DNA of 64,000 nucleotides from Methanohalophilus mahii DSM 5219. Lineage in GTDB: Archaea > Halobacteriota > Methanosarcinia > Methanosarcinales > Methanosarcinaceae. This document shows positions 12,597 through 20,886 of the stretch, piece after piece; the stretch's first letter is position 1, and every line of letters begins with the position of its first letter. The DNA lies in contig NC_014002.1 of the NCBI RefSeq assembly GCF_000025865.1, positions 868,001 to 932,000 on the forward strand, in the 5' to 3' direction. Made by a program: the position numbers and the translations under genes. The notes under the pieces are model-generated. The model was not told the origin of the DNA, did not search any database, and worked only from the letters and a program-made list of their open reading frames with translations.

Positions 12597-13363
12597 TCTG
12601 AATCTTTTTCATACCATTCATAAAGTTTGGTTGCCCATTCTATGGCTGCTTTTTCTTTACCCATAAGGTAACTGTTGTCATAACGGCATGTTTTAAACAT
12701 AAGGGATAACAGGAAATATTGATCAGAAGCAATTAGTAAGGAGGGCATAACTTCTCCTTTGTAAATCAATATGCGGGAATTGTCTGAATTTTTGAGTATT
12801 TGGGTTGTTTCAGGATAATCATTTTTCATTTTTTCAAATATTGGTTCGGTCATTATCAGTGATATGTCTGCTCCCTTTGAGGCCATTTCAGAGGCAAGCG
12901 GGGGATAATCTGGATGATAAACTGCAATAAAAGCTTTAATCCAGGTAGAGGCCTTTGTAAGTGGTTTTATTTTTGCGAAAGGATCGAATGCATCTGTAAG
13001 GGATGGTACGATATATTCACTATTATTTAATTCTCCGATATGGAGCAATAATTCTTTTGGGATAGGGGTTAAATCATGTTCATTTAAATAATCAAAATGA
13101 TCTTCAAGTACATCAAATGTTTTAAAGACCTCCTGGAGCATGTGCACCAGAAGCATGCCAATTCTGGTTAATGAATACATACCATTTTCCTGAACTATGA
13201 GGCCGTTTTCTTTCAATATTTTTATCTGGGGAAGAATTGAAGGCGAAGTTTCATCGAGAATTTCTTTTATTTCATCAATATCCTTTTTGCCTTCCATAAG
13301 CAGGAGAAGAAGACCCTTACGTTTTTCGGAAAAACATGTTATATCAATAAGTGAGCGCTTCAT
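12575..13363 (-). CDS. FilR1-like winged-helix transcriptional regulator
   Basis: 262 residues from ATG 13363, preceded by GGAAGAG. N-terminal winged helix (about 1-85, with FSEKRKGLLLLLMEGKKDID and ILPQIKILKENGLI, an ArsR-like fold) and a C-terminal domain with AFIAVYHPDYP and SLIMTEPIFEKM, typical of the FilR1 middle-domain family (DUF1724). This family is expanded in Methanosarcinales; the founding member in Methanothrix responds to acyl-homoserine-lactone-like filI products. No target can be named. The longer frame to 13411 adds 16 residues without support. It reads away from the DUF4389 gene by only about 125 bases. Confidence 0.88.
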   Translation of the reverse strand: MKRSLIDITCFSEKRKGLLLLLMEGKKDIDEIKEILDETSPSILPQIKILKENGLIVQENGMYSLTRIGMLLVHMLQEVFKTFDVLEDHFDYLNEHDLTPIPKELLLHIGELNNSEYIVPSLTDAFDPFAKIKPLTKASTWIKAFIAVYHPDYPPLASEMASKGADISLIMTEPIFEKMKNDYPETTQILKNSDNSRILIYKGEVMPSLLIASDQYFLLSLMFKTCRYDNSYLMGKEKAAIEWATKLYEWYEKDSELVPKKD

Positions 13364-13489
13364 ATATACTCTTCCTGCTTTACGTTTAATTGGTATAAAA
13401 TATGTCCACAAATTGACTTCTTTTATATATTTTATATATGTCTGTTGGATTATATCTATTTAAACTTTTGAGTGAATACCGTTTTACTA

Positions 13490-13849
13490 TCAGTTATCGT
13501 TTTTTATAATCTCTACCGTGTCCCTGTCATAGTACAGCTTCTTTTCAAATATTGCTATTGAAGGCGGTTTTATGGAAGGTCTGGTATCAGTTGTGAGGAA
13601 AAGATATCCTATGACATGAGTGTAATACTCAAGGTAGCCCTTTATGATACGGTTAAGTCCCTCGATTCTTCTTCCGGCAATAAGGATTATGAACCATTGA
13701 AGGACAAGACAGATTCCTGTAAATATCCCGTATATATAGAGTACAATTCCTATAAGAATGGAATAAATGATCCTGAAAAACAATTCTAGTCTGCTGGCTT
13801 TCTTCTCATAAGAGAAGAGCTGTTTCATATTTGGATTCCGGATGTCCAT
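13490..13849 (-). CDS. DUF4389 membrane protein
   Basis: 119 residues with two adjacent membrane helices (IIYSILIGIVLYIYGIFTG and CLVLQWFIILIAG) followed by RRIEGLNRIIKGYLEYYTHVIGYLFLTTD, the DUF4389 signature. Function unknown. Start at 13849 or the in-frame ATG seven codons later (MKQLFSYEKK), which looks more like homologues. A TATA-like run TATTGTATATATAG lies about 30-45 bases upstream on the minus strand. Confidence 0.85.
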   Translation of the reverse strand: MDIRNPNMKQLFSYEKKASRLELFFRIIYSILIGIVLYIYGIFTGICLVLQWFIILIAGRRIEGLNRIIKGYLEYYTHVIGYLFLTTDTRPSIKPPSIAIFEKKLYYDRDTVEIIKNDN

Positions 13850-14001
13850 GCCACATCTATCCTCAATTCTCTATATATACAATATAATTAATTTTTATAA
13901 ATAACTATTGTATTATAATGTAATTGAAGATATAATAATGTGTAGTCGATAACGGGTATTCAGGGGTGAAATATCAATTGAAATAAAAAAGGGCGGGAGA
14001 T

Positions 14002-14406
14002 TTACTCTTCGGAAGTTTCTCCCTCTTCACCGCCACCAAGAATTTCGTTGATGGTTTTGTCTCCGTATCCAACAACCTTTGTGTTGATCTGGACAATATC
14101 CGGAGCGATTTCCCTTCCTCTGAGAATCTTACGGCGACGCATTCCTTTGTCTTTTGGTTTATATCCGACACCCTCGGCTATGAGTAACCTCTGCCTTTTT
14201 GGACCGGGTACGTTCTTGCGCATTACAAAACCGCTTCTGTCACTTCCTCCAGTTATCTGGATGGTGTAACCGGGAAGACCGACTACTGTTCCTTCTACAG
14301 TTTCGCCTATTGCTTTTCCTATGAACTTATTTGCCTCGGCACCACTTACATCGAACTGGTATGCTTTGGCTTTTGGATCTGATACGACAATTTTGAAATC
14401 TACCAT
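14002..14406 (-). CDS. rps6e: 30S ribosomal protein S6e
   Basis: 134 residues, the archaeal length, with [17 protein letters not shown] at the start and the [18 protein letters not shown] core that marks S6e. GGAGGT precedes the ATG. It is the last gene of the operon rpl7ae-rps28e-rpl24e-ndk-infB-rps6e, 28 bases after infB. The C-terminal tail is acidic (EEGETSEE). Confidence 0.97.
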   Translation of the reverse strand: MVDFKIVVSDPKAKAYQFDVSGAEANKFIGKAIGETVEGTVVGLPGYTIQITGGSDRSGFVMRKNVPGPKRQRLLIAEGVGYKPKDKGMRRRKILRGREIAPDIVQINTKVVGYGDKTINEILGGGEEGETSEE

Positions 14407-14434
14407 TATTTACCTCCAACATCAATTAATATTA

Positions 14435-16216
14435 TTACTTAGCCCAGAACGGATTATCCCTGCGTTTTATTTCAAGGAAAGCATCGAGGGTTTCCATTTC
14501 ATCTGCCGAAAGTGAATCAAATATTTCCGTTTCAAGCACCTTTGCGTGTTTTTCAGGAATATTTGAGTAAAGTACATCACCTTCTTTGATCTGGCGACCT
14601 ACTGTAGGTCCATCAATGGCCATTGCAACTTCCATACCTGCACTGGCTTCCTTGATGTTTTCTCCTTCTAATTGGAGTCCTTTGATTGTACCTACAACTT
14701 TACCACTGTTATCTGTAACACCGATGTTAGTTTTGACCTTTCCACCTGTGATTCTTACACCAACAACAGCAGGTTTGCTTTGTCTGAACGTACATTCCGG
14801 AAGAAGCAGGAATCTTGCAGGCTTGACTATGAGCTGAGATATCGTTTTTTCGGATTTCTCCTTCTTTTCTTGAACCCAGTCTTTATAATCATCAATAAGC
14901 CTGTAAATAACATCATTCTGGAATACTTTAAGTTCGGAGCCCTTTGCTTTTTCTTTTGCATCAGGTAACATCTTCACATTAAAGCCGATAAGAACTGCAT
15001 TAAAAGGATCTTCGATAGCCGAAACTTCGATAATATCCCTCTGGGATATGTCTCCCACTTCGGCTTTTCTGATGGGTATATCCTCCTTCTGGAGTTCATT
15101 AACAAGTGCTTCCAGTGATCCGATTGTATCTGCTTTGAGAGTTATGCCTGTGGTACCCGTACTGATCTGTACCTCGTCAAGTTCCTCTTGAACCTCTTCA
15201 ACAATATTTTCAATGTTTTCCGGGCTGGCTGCCCTGACAGTGGCTCCTGACAGTGCATCATCAAGATTTGGTGCAGATATCTTTACACCGATAGCAGCCG
15301 TAACTGATTCCACATTCTGGAACTTCTCCTCGGCGGATATTTCACCCATTGGATTTGGTTTTAGCAAAGCCCTCACTTTGGTCTGAATGGGCTCCCCAAG
15401 ACTTCCAACTACAATCGTGTCCCCTTTTTTGAGGGTCCCATCATAGAGAATAATATCGATGGTAGTTCCCAATCCCTTTTCTTCCTTTACTTCAAGTATT
15501 GTTCCTTCACCAGGTCCACTTGCGTTATAGTGAAGATTGGATTCGAGGAATTTTTGGGCCAGTCCGAGTAATACCATAAGCAAGTCAGGTATACCTTCGC
15601 CGGTAATCGCACTTATTGGTATTATTCCTATATTTCTCTGGAAGTCAGAAACACGGTCATAGCGTTCAGAATTAAAACCACTGTTATATAGTTCCCCGAC
15701 AATTTCATAGAATTTGTTATCAAGATCTGTTCTTACACGTTCACTTTGTTTGTTGTAAGTTTCCAGAAAACTAGCGCTTTCATGTGGTTGCCATCCATGT
15801 ATCCTGTCAATCTTATTTGCAACAACCACAAAAGGAGTTTTGAACCGTTTGAGTATTTGCAGACTTTCTTTTGTCTGGGGCATGAAGCCCTCGTTAATGT
15901 CTACAATTACCACTGCCAGGTCTGCAAGTGCTCCTCCTCTGCTACGCAGGGATGTGAATGCATGGTGTCCCGGAGTATCTATGAATAAAAGGCCGGGTAC
16001 TATGAAATTGTTCTTCATCCCGGAAGCACCACTACGTTCTATTATGGAATCGATCATTACTTCCGTTGCACCGATATGCTGGGTGATCGCACCGGCTTCT
16101 CCTGCAGCCACAGAACTACCACGTATCCTGTCTAACAGTGTGGTCTTACCGTGATCCACATGTCCCATAACGCATACAATGGGTGTCCTGAGATTTTCGT
16201 TATCGGTAATATGCAT
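14435..16216 (-). CDS. infB: Translation initiation factor aIF5B (IF-2 homologue)
   Basis: GTPase that helps subunit joining during initiation. About 593 residues from ATG 16216. G1 GHVDHGKTTLLDRIRG, G3 DTPGHHAF, G4 NKIDR and G5 region are present, followed by domain II, the domain III linker and a C-terminal barrel ending IKRRDNPFWAK. It lacks the long N-terminal extension of eukaryotic eIF5B, as in other archaea. The frame opens at a GTG at 16258 that overlaps the ndk stop by four bases; homologues start close to NLRTPIVCVMG, so I prefer ATG 16216 with AAGGAAGGG just before it. Translational coupling from the GTG remains possible. Confidence 0.94.
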   Translation of the reverse strand: MHITDNENLRTPIVCVMGHVDHGKTTLLDRIRGSSVAAGEAGAITQHIGATEVMIDSIIERSGASGMKNNFIVPGLLFIDTPGHHAFTSLRSRGGALADLAVVIVDINEGFMPQTKESLQILKRFKTPFVVVANKIDRIHGWQPHESASFLETYNKQSERVRTDLDNKFYEIVGELYNSGFNSERYDRVSDFQRNIGIIPISAITGEGIPDLLMVLLGLAQKFLESNLHYNASGPGEGTILEVKEEKGLGTTIDIILYDGTLKKGDTIVVGSLGEPIQTKVRALLKPNPMGEISAEEKFQNVESVTAAIGVKISAPNLDDALSGATVRAASPENIENIVEEVQEELDEVQISTGTTGITLKADTIGSLEALVNELQKEDIPIRKAEVGDISQRDIIEVSAIEDPFNAVLIGFNVKMLPDAKEKAKGSELKVFQNDVIYRLIDDYKDWVQEKKEKSEKTISQLIVKPARFLLLPECTFRQSKPAVVGVRITGGKVKTNIGVTDNSGKVVGTIKGLQLEGENIKEASAGMEVAMAIDGPTVGRQIKEGDVLYSNIPEKHAKVLETEIFDSLSADEMETLDAFLEIKRRDNPFWAK

Positions 16217-16254
16217 CCCTTCCTTAAGAAACAGGGGAGTGAGCAAAAGGGTAC

Positions 16255-16704
16255 TCACTCATAGAGCCATTCTTCGTCTATACGGGTATATTCGTTTGTT
16301 TCATCATCCTTGAAATGGATGTTGATTTCTCTTTCCGCTGATTCCACTGAATCGGATGCATGTACCACATTCCTGCCGGTCTCAAGAGCAAAATCGCCCC
16401 TTATTGTACCAGGCATTGCTTCGGATGGATTGGTGGCACCATTTATTGTCCTCATGGATTTTATTGCATCCTTACCTTCAACAATCATTGAAACTGAAGG
16501 AGCGGAAGTTACATAGGATATAAGTGAACCGAAAAATGGCTTTTCGCAGTGTTCACTGTAATGTTCCTTTGCATCATTCTCATCGATAACATTCATGCGC
16601 ATTGCACTTATCTTGAGACCTCTCCTCTCGATTCTTCCTATGATCTCTCCAATAAGTCCCCTCTGGACTCCGTCTGGTTTGATCATAACATATGTGCGTT
16701 CCAT
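16255..16704 (-). CDS. ndk: Nucleoside diphosphate kinase
   Basis: Equalises nucleoside di- and triphosphate pools by a phosphohistidine intermediate. 149 residues; starts [16 protein letters not shown] as all NDKs do, with the active-site histidine in [18 protein letters not shown] precedes ATG 16704. Placement between rpl24e and infB is the conserved archaeal order. Confidence 0.98.
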   Translation of the reverse strand: MERTYVMIKPDGVQRGLIGEIIGRIERRGLKISAMRMNVIDENDAKEHYSEHCEKPFFGSLISYVTSAPSVSMIVEGKDAIKSMRTINGATNPSEAMPGTIRGDFALETGRNVVHASDSVESAEREINIHFKDDETNEYTRIDEEWLYE

Positions 16705-16718
16705 TGATTAATTCCTCA

Positions 16719-16907
16719 TCAGGCTTTCTTCATGTAGTTTCTGCCCGTTTCGGTCCAGATAGTACGCCTTGGAAGTCTACCCATCTTGTAATTGTTCCTG
16801 CATTTAGAGGAGCAGAAATTGTAGGTAGAACCATCCTTTTTTGCAAAAAGGACACCAGTCCCCGGTACCAGTTTAGTTCCGCAGAAAGAGCATTTCTTGG
16901 TTTCCAT
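16719..16907 (-). CDS. rpl24e: 50S ribosomal protein L24e
   Basis: 62 residues with a zinc finger of two Cys pairs: KCSFCGTKL and [22 protein letters not shown] lies before the ATG. Normal archaeal length; 11 bases after it ndk begins. Confidence 0.97.
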   Translation of the reverse strand: METKKCSFCGTKLVPGTGVLFAKKDGSTYNFCSSKCRNNYKMGRLPRRTIWTETGRNYMKKA

Positions 16908-16913
16908 TGCGCA

Positions 16914-17129
16914 TCACCTTGTTGTAAGTTTCTTTGCCTCTCTGGAAGTCTCCATCAGCATCAGCACATCGCCGATACGAACAGGGCCCATGCAGTTACG
17001 GGTGATGATCCTGCCCTTGTCCCGACCATCCAGTACTCTGCACTGGATCTGGCTTGCTTCGCCATGCATACCGGTGTTGCCGATGACATCTATGACCTCC
17101 GCGGCATATCCTAAGTTTTCATCTGCCAT
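16914..17129 (-). CDS. rps28e: 30S ribosomal protein S28e
   Basis: 71 residues of the small OB-fold protein; [21 protein letters not shown] and [16 protein letters not shown] are the family hallmarks. AAGGAG precedes the ATG. Second gene of the ribosomal operon. Confidence 0.97.
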   Translation of the reverse strand: MADENLGYAAEVIDVIGNTGMHGEASQIQCRVLDGRDKGRIITRNCMGPVRIGDVLMLMETSREAKKLTTR

Positions 17130-17158
17130 GGAGAATTACTCCTTTTTTATGGATAAGT

Positions 17159-17512
17159 TTATTTGAGAGCACTGACTTTTTCGGCCAGGTCTTCGATGGT
17201 CTCTGCGCCCTTACCTGCATCTGTAATTACTACTGCAGCACAGCCAACGCCTATTCCACAGGCAGCTCCGAGTTCTTTCTGCTGTTTTACATAGATGTAA
17301 GGTGCATTCTTTTCTTCACAAAGAGGACCAATGTGAGCTACTACTTCTGCAGGTTCAACATCGTCTGCAATGACTGCCAGTTTTGCAATACCTCTTTCTA
17401 CAGCCTTTGTAGCTTCGTTAGCTCCTTTTTTTACCTTGCCAGTATCTCTGGCAACTTCTACTGCTTCAAGAGCTTTATCTATTAGTTCATCTGGAACATC
17501 AAATTTTGCCAT
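17159..17512 (-). CDS. rpl7ae: 50S ribosomal protein L7Ae
   Basis: 117 residues from ATG 17512, with AAGGAGAT upstream; the frame opens eight codons earlier without support. RNA-binding core [12 protein letters not shown] and [15 protein letters not shown] are present. L7Ae binds kink-turns in rRNA, box C/D and H/ACA guide RNAs and, in archaea, RNase P. It leads the operon; in Archaeoglobus L7Ae is known to bind a kink-turn in its own leader, and the roughly 110-base leader here contains a short GC-rich inverted repeat (CGGT...ACCG) near 17536-17550. Confidence 0.97.
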   Translation of the reverse strand: MAKFDVPDELIDKALEAVEVARDTGKVKKGANEATKAVERGIAKLAVIADDVEPAEVVAHIGPLCEEKNAPYIYVKQQKELGAACGIGVGCAAVVITDAGKGAETIEDLAEKVSALK

Positions 17513-17644
17513 AATTTCTATCTCCTTCGAAATCACGGTTTAACACCGCGGTTTGTCATTATTCATTGTATAGATGCAAACAAAGGTCAATTCTACCATA
17601 CTGTTTACATTCGTTGGAGTATTTGGTATGAATCGCCACTGGTA

Positions 17645-17653
17645 CATATATAA
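17645..17653 (-). promoter_or_regulatory. TATA box of the ribosomal protein operon
   Basis: On the minus strand the sequence reads TTATATATG in a GC-richer setting, about 135 bases before the rpl7ae ATG. Placing transcription start about 25 bases downstream gives a leader near 110 bases. It is the best TATA match in this intergenic stretch on that strand. Confidence 0.5.
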
Positions 17654-18021
17654 CTTGCGACAATTCGATAGCACTTCTTGAATATGCCTATCGATTATAA
17701 AACTTCTGGTACTGTCCATTCTATTCTACAAAACACCTTTTTATTAAATAAATAACTGATTTAGAAAGCATAGTACATAAAAAACTTTATATGGCACATA
17801 CTACAATATTAGTAGTGTTGTATTATTATATTTTGTGAAGTGATATGATGAAATTTTGGAAAATAATAAGTGTGGTCCTTTTTATCTTAATTTTGAGTTC
17901 ATTTACGGCAATTGCAGCTGAGATAAGTGAATATGAAGCTTCAAAAGTTGCTTCCTCTTATGCTTATGAAGGGGAAACATGTGAAGCCTACGGGCCTTAT
18001 GAATATAACAATAACATGTAT

Positions 18022-18029
18022 TATGTTTG
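18022..18029 (+). repeat. Target-site duplication, left copy
   Basis: TATGTTTG immediately before the left inverted repeat; exact match to the right copy at 19034-19041. Fixes the IS borders to the base. Confidence 0.93.
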
Positions 18030-18046
18030 GGCTCTGTAGAAACCCT
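18030..18046 (+). repeat. IS left terminal inverted repeat
   Basis: Reads GGCTCTGTAGAAACCCT; 16 of 17 bases match the reverse complement of the right end. Confidence 0.93.
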
Positions 18047-18140
18047 TTCCTCTAACTTCCACTAATACATTATTATTTTTATAAGAAGAGGTCCCCAATG
18101 TGATTTTGACCATAAAAAACACAAAGGGGATGAATGTGTT

Positions 18141-19067
18141 TTGTCAAGCGATTACTTAAACTTTATCGATACAGCTATGTCTGTAGCTGGAAGATCTCAT
18201 CTTCCAATCTACAGTTGTAAGTATTCCAAACGAAAATATACTCAGCATCAGTTATTGACTTTGGTATTGGTCAAAGAGTACACAGGTAAGAACTATAGAG
18301 ATGTTGTTAGACTTGTTGAGTTAATGGATAGAGTTCAGTCCAAGATTGGTATAAAACACGTACCTCACTTCACAACATTACATAAATTTACCAATAGAAT
18401 ATCTTCTTTCTATTTCAATAGCTTACTTCACCAAACTCTGAAACTATTCTATTCACATGGTGAAAAAATACCTCTGATTGCTATTGATTCAAGTGGATTT
18501 ACAGGTGGACATTGTAGTTACTATTATTCTGTGAGAACAGGAAAGAAAAGACGGTCGTATCTGAAAACAAGTATAGCTGTTGACGTTGAGAAGTTCATTG
18601 TAACTGGTTTTAAGATTTCAGGTAAGCCTGTGCATGATGCAAAGCATGCATTGACATTGCTTAGACAATGTCACAAAAGGAGAAAAGCTGATTGTTATCT
18701 GATGGATAAAGGATATGATTCTGAGAAGATACATGCTCTAATCAATGAAGAATTGAAAGCAGAAGCCATCATACCTGTAAGATGTAGAAAAAGGAAGAAG
18801 ATCAAAGGAAAATATCGTCGAAAAATGAGAGATGAGTTTGATGAAGACATCTATCATTATAGAAACCTGGTAGAGACGATGTTTTCTGTTTTGAAAAGGA
18901 AGTATAGGGAAGAACTGAGGGCAACAAAATACAGAAATCAGGTCAAAGAGGTCAAGTTCAAATTATTAATTCATAATATAGATAGGGCTATCTCTGTTTC
19001 AATAATTATTCAAATGAGGATTTCTACAGAGCCTATGTTTGTACTATTTATGAGGGGGAAAGCATAA
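18141..19067 (+). CDS. IS5-family DDE transposase
   Basis: 308 residues. Start is probably TTG 18141 (no ATG in frame upstream; GGGG 11 bases before), with ATG 18177 as alternative. N-terminal DUF772-like helical part ([22 protein letters not shown]), then the DDE triad: Asp in IAIDSSGF, Asp in [11 protein letters not shown] and Glu in [16 protein letters not shown], the Y-(2)-R-(3)-E-(6)-K signature of the IS4/IS5 group. The frame is not closed inside the element: it crosses the right inverted repeat and stops at 19065-19067 in flanking host DNA, so about 11 C-terminal residues ([10 protein letters not shown]) come from the target gene. All catalytic parts look intact. Confidence 0.95.
   Translation: MSSDYLNFIDTAMSVAGRSHLPIYSCKYSKRKYTQHQLLTLVLVKEYTGKNYRDVVRLVELMDRVQSKIGIKHVPHFTTLHKFTNRISSFYFNSLLHQTLKLFYSHGEKIPLIAIDSSGFTGGHCSYYYSVRTGKKRRSYLKTSIAVDVEKFIVTGFKISGKPVHDAKHALTLLRQCHKRRKADCYLMDKGYDSEKIHALINEELKAEAIIPVRCRKRKKIKGKYRRKMRDEFDEDIYHYRNLVETMFSVLKRKYREELRATKYRNQVKEVKFKLLIHNIDRAISVSIIIQMRISTEPMFVLFMRGKA
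19017..19033 (-). repeat. IS right terminal inverted repeat
   Basis: Reverse complement reads GGCTCTGTAGAAATCCT, pairing with the left end. It is also translated as the end of the transposase (RISTEP). Confidence 0.93.
19034..19041 (+). repeat. Target-site duplication, right copy
   Basis: TATGTTTG, identical to 18022-18029. After it the interrupted gene continues in its original frame. Confidence 0.93.
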
Positions 19068-19902
19068 AATCCCAAATTATTATTGATGCGAACACTGGCA
19101 ATCTTGTTACAAATGAAAATACGGTAAAATATCTGATAAAACATGATTTAGCTCTTTATTATCTTTTTGACGAGGATAGCTATAGCCTAAATATACAAAA
19201 TGCAGATACATACAGAAAAAACATTGACACATTTGAGTCATATTTTGATTTTTGGACTGATATTCGAGATGATGCAAGTACAAAGAAACAAAAGCAAAAT
19301 GCACAACAAGCTGCCGATATTTCTCTTGCTATAAAAAATATATATCAGGATAAAGTTGATGCAACCACTGAAATAATTAATATCCAAAACAGAATAAAAA
19401 AGGGTGGAACTCTCCAAGATGCTGAAGATCTTATTGAAGCTGAAAAGCAAGCTTACTACATCGAAAAACAATCTTTATCGAAGTTAAATGAAGCTATCGA
19501 AAGAACTCCTGTGATCTATAACACGATTTTGAATAGCAATTATAACTATGGTATTAGTGAATCAGAATGGAACACTTACAGAAGTGATGACTTGTCTTTT
19601 CTGATGTATGAAAAAGACACAACAGAGTCAACTATAGCATATTGGGAATCAATGGAAAATATGTTAGAAAGTGATACTCAGTGGTTTTATGAATCAATGG
19701 TAGATAGAACTGAAGAATATGAGAAATCATCAAATGCGTTGTCAGGTTTCACATTTGGAATCTCAATGTTTGTTCTATTAATTATGGGGTTGTTCTTCGG
19801 CAGAAAATATAGTAATTAAGCCTATACAACATTATTCTAATCTCTTTTTTTAATTTAATCAGACAATGTTGTACTCAATAATAAAAAATAAGAAGGAAAA
19901 AG

Positions 19903-20814
19903 TTACCGAGATGGTTCTTCTAAAAGTGCACCCAAATTAGATGAATTTGTAGTTATGTCCACCTTAGTAATATTTCCGTAACTTGTGATATTATATTCGA
20001 GCCCTCTTTGACTTGCATTAGAAGCTCTTTCTGTAAGTTTAGTCATTGTACTTTCTGCAGGACTGCCATAAATGGAGGTTCTTTTAAAAGTATTGTATCC
20101 GTCAATGCTCCATTCGATATAATATTCATCTGCAGATTCATCATCCACATCAATAATTTGCTGTATGGGAGCCTTCTCATTTGCAAATCTCAAAATTTGT
20201 TTGAAATTTTGGCTAGAGTTAGTATCCCCTTCGATGACATCAATGGTATCCTCGACACTCTGCTGATCTCCTAAGATGATCGGTTTTCCAATAATGGCTC
20301 TATATGTCCCTTGATTTAATAAAAGAGGTTGATATCCTTTATAGGTTTCAGGTGCCATATAATAAGGAAATGCCACTATTTGTGGATTTATATCGTGCAT
20401 TTCTATCCGTGAGGAATTTCTATAACCAGCAATATACATCTTTGTAACATTTGACTTGTAAAAGTTATTGTACATTGAAATATTTGCATTAGTGTACATT
20501 TTTACATAAATATTACTTGCGAGGTACTGTAATGGTGTCCCCTTTGTGGAAGCAAAATCTATATACATGGCATTGGTAACGTTTTCTGGAGTGGCTTCCA
20601 GACCGTCATGGATGGAGTTGAAGGAAATACTTACATGTTTCCCCGGCACACTCTCAAACCCGGCTGCCTGAACATTTTCAGATGTCTGTTCATTATTGTT
20701 GTTGGTTGAACCGCCACTGAAAAAGAACATGCCGATTGATCCGACCATTATTACTGCAAGGAATATACCTACATATTTTGTATATTTTTTTTCATCTTTT
20801 TTTCTAGGACTCAT
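19903..20814 (-). CDS. Membrane-anchored extracytoplasmic protein of unknown function
   Basis: 303 residues. A basic start (MSPRKKDEKKYTK), one membrane helix (about 15-33), a linker rich in Ser/Asn (GGSTNNNNEQTSEN) and a beta-rich outer domain with many Asn-x-Ser/Thr sites. ATG 20814 follows GGAGTGA. The start shape resembles translocon-associated or sortase-like anchors, but I recognise no domain. It faces the IS-interrupted gene tail to tail; no operon partner. Confidence 0.75.
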   Translation of the reverse strand: MSPRKKDEKKYTKYVGIFLAVIMVGSIGMFFFSGGSTNNNNEQTSENVQAAGFESVPGKHVSISFNSIHDGLEATPENVTNAMYIDFASTKGTPLQYLASNIYVKMYTNANISMYNNFYKSNVTKMYIAGYRNSSRIEMHDINPQIVAFPYYMAPETYKGYQPLLLNQGTYRAIIGKPIILGDQQSVEDTIDVIEGDTNSSQNFKQILRFANEKAPIQQIIDVDDESADEYYIEWSIDGYNTFKRTSIYGSPAESTMTKLTERASNASQRGLEYNITSYGNITKVDITTNSSNLGALLEEPSR

Positions 20815-20886
20815 GAATTCACTCCAAAGTCATCCCTGTTGAATTTAACAACGATAGTCTTTCTAATATATAAATATCTTCGGACT

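Larger units (their letters stand above)
18030..19033 (+). mobile_element. Complete IS5-like insertion sequence, 1004 bp
   Basis: Bounded by 17-base terminal inverted repeats, left 18030-18046 and right 19017-19033, which begin GGCTCTGTAGAAA and differ at one base. It is flanked by the direct repeat TATGTTTG (18022-18029 and 19034-19041). It encodes one DDE transposase. IS5-family elements of the ISH1 group make 8-bp duplications, which fits; assignment to that subgroup is inference. No second copy is present in this window. Confidence 0.95.
17845..19819 (+). pseudogene. Exported PepSY-like/coiled-coil protein gene interrupted by an IS element
   Basis: The first 62 codons are intact: signal peptide (MMKFWKIISVVLFILILSS, cut near AIAA), then a small alpha/beta segment ending NNNMYYV. 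The IS follows; its end supplies a premature TAG after WAL. The same frame resumes right after the second target copy at 19042 and runs open to 19819. Removing bases 18030-19041 joins MYYV to [12 protein letters not shown] and gives a 320-residue protein: PepSY-like N-terminal domain (IIIDANTGNLV), a long helical/coiled-coil middle and a C-terminal membrane helix with GLFFGRKYSN. No other damage is seen, so the insertion is recent. SD-like GTGAAGTGAT precedes the ATGs at 17845/17848. Confidence 0.88.

Noticed and set aside
18037-18039. TAG after WAL as a possible pyrrolysine codon
   Set aside because: The TAG belongs to the IS inverted repeat (CTCTGTAGAAA), and the codons after it do not continue the protein.
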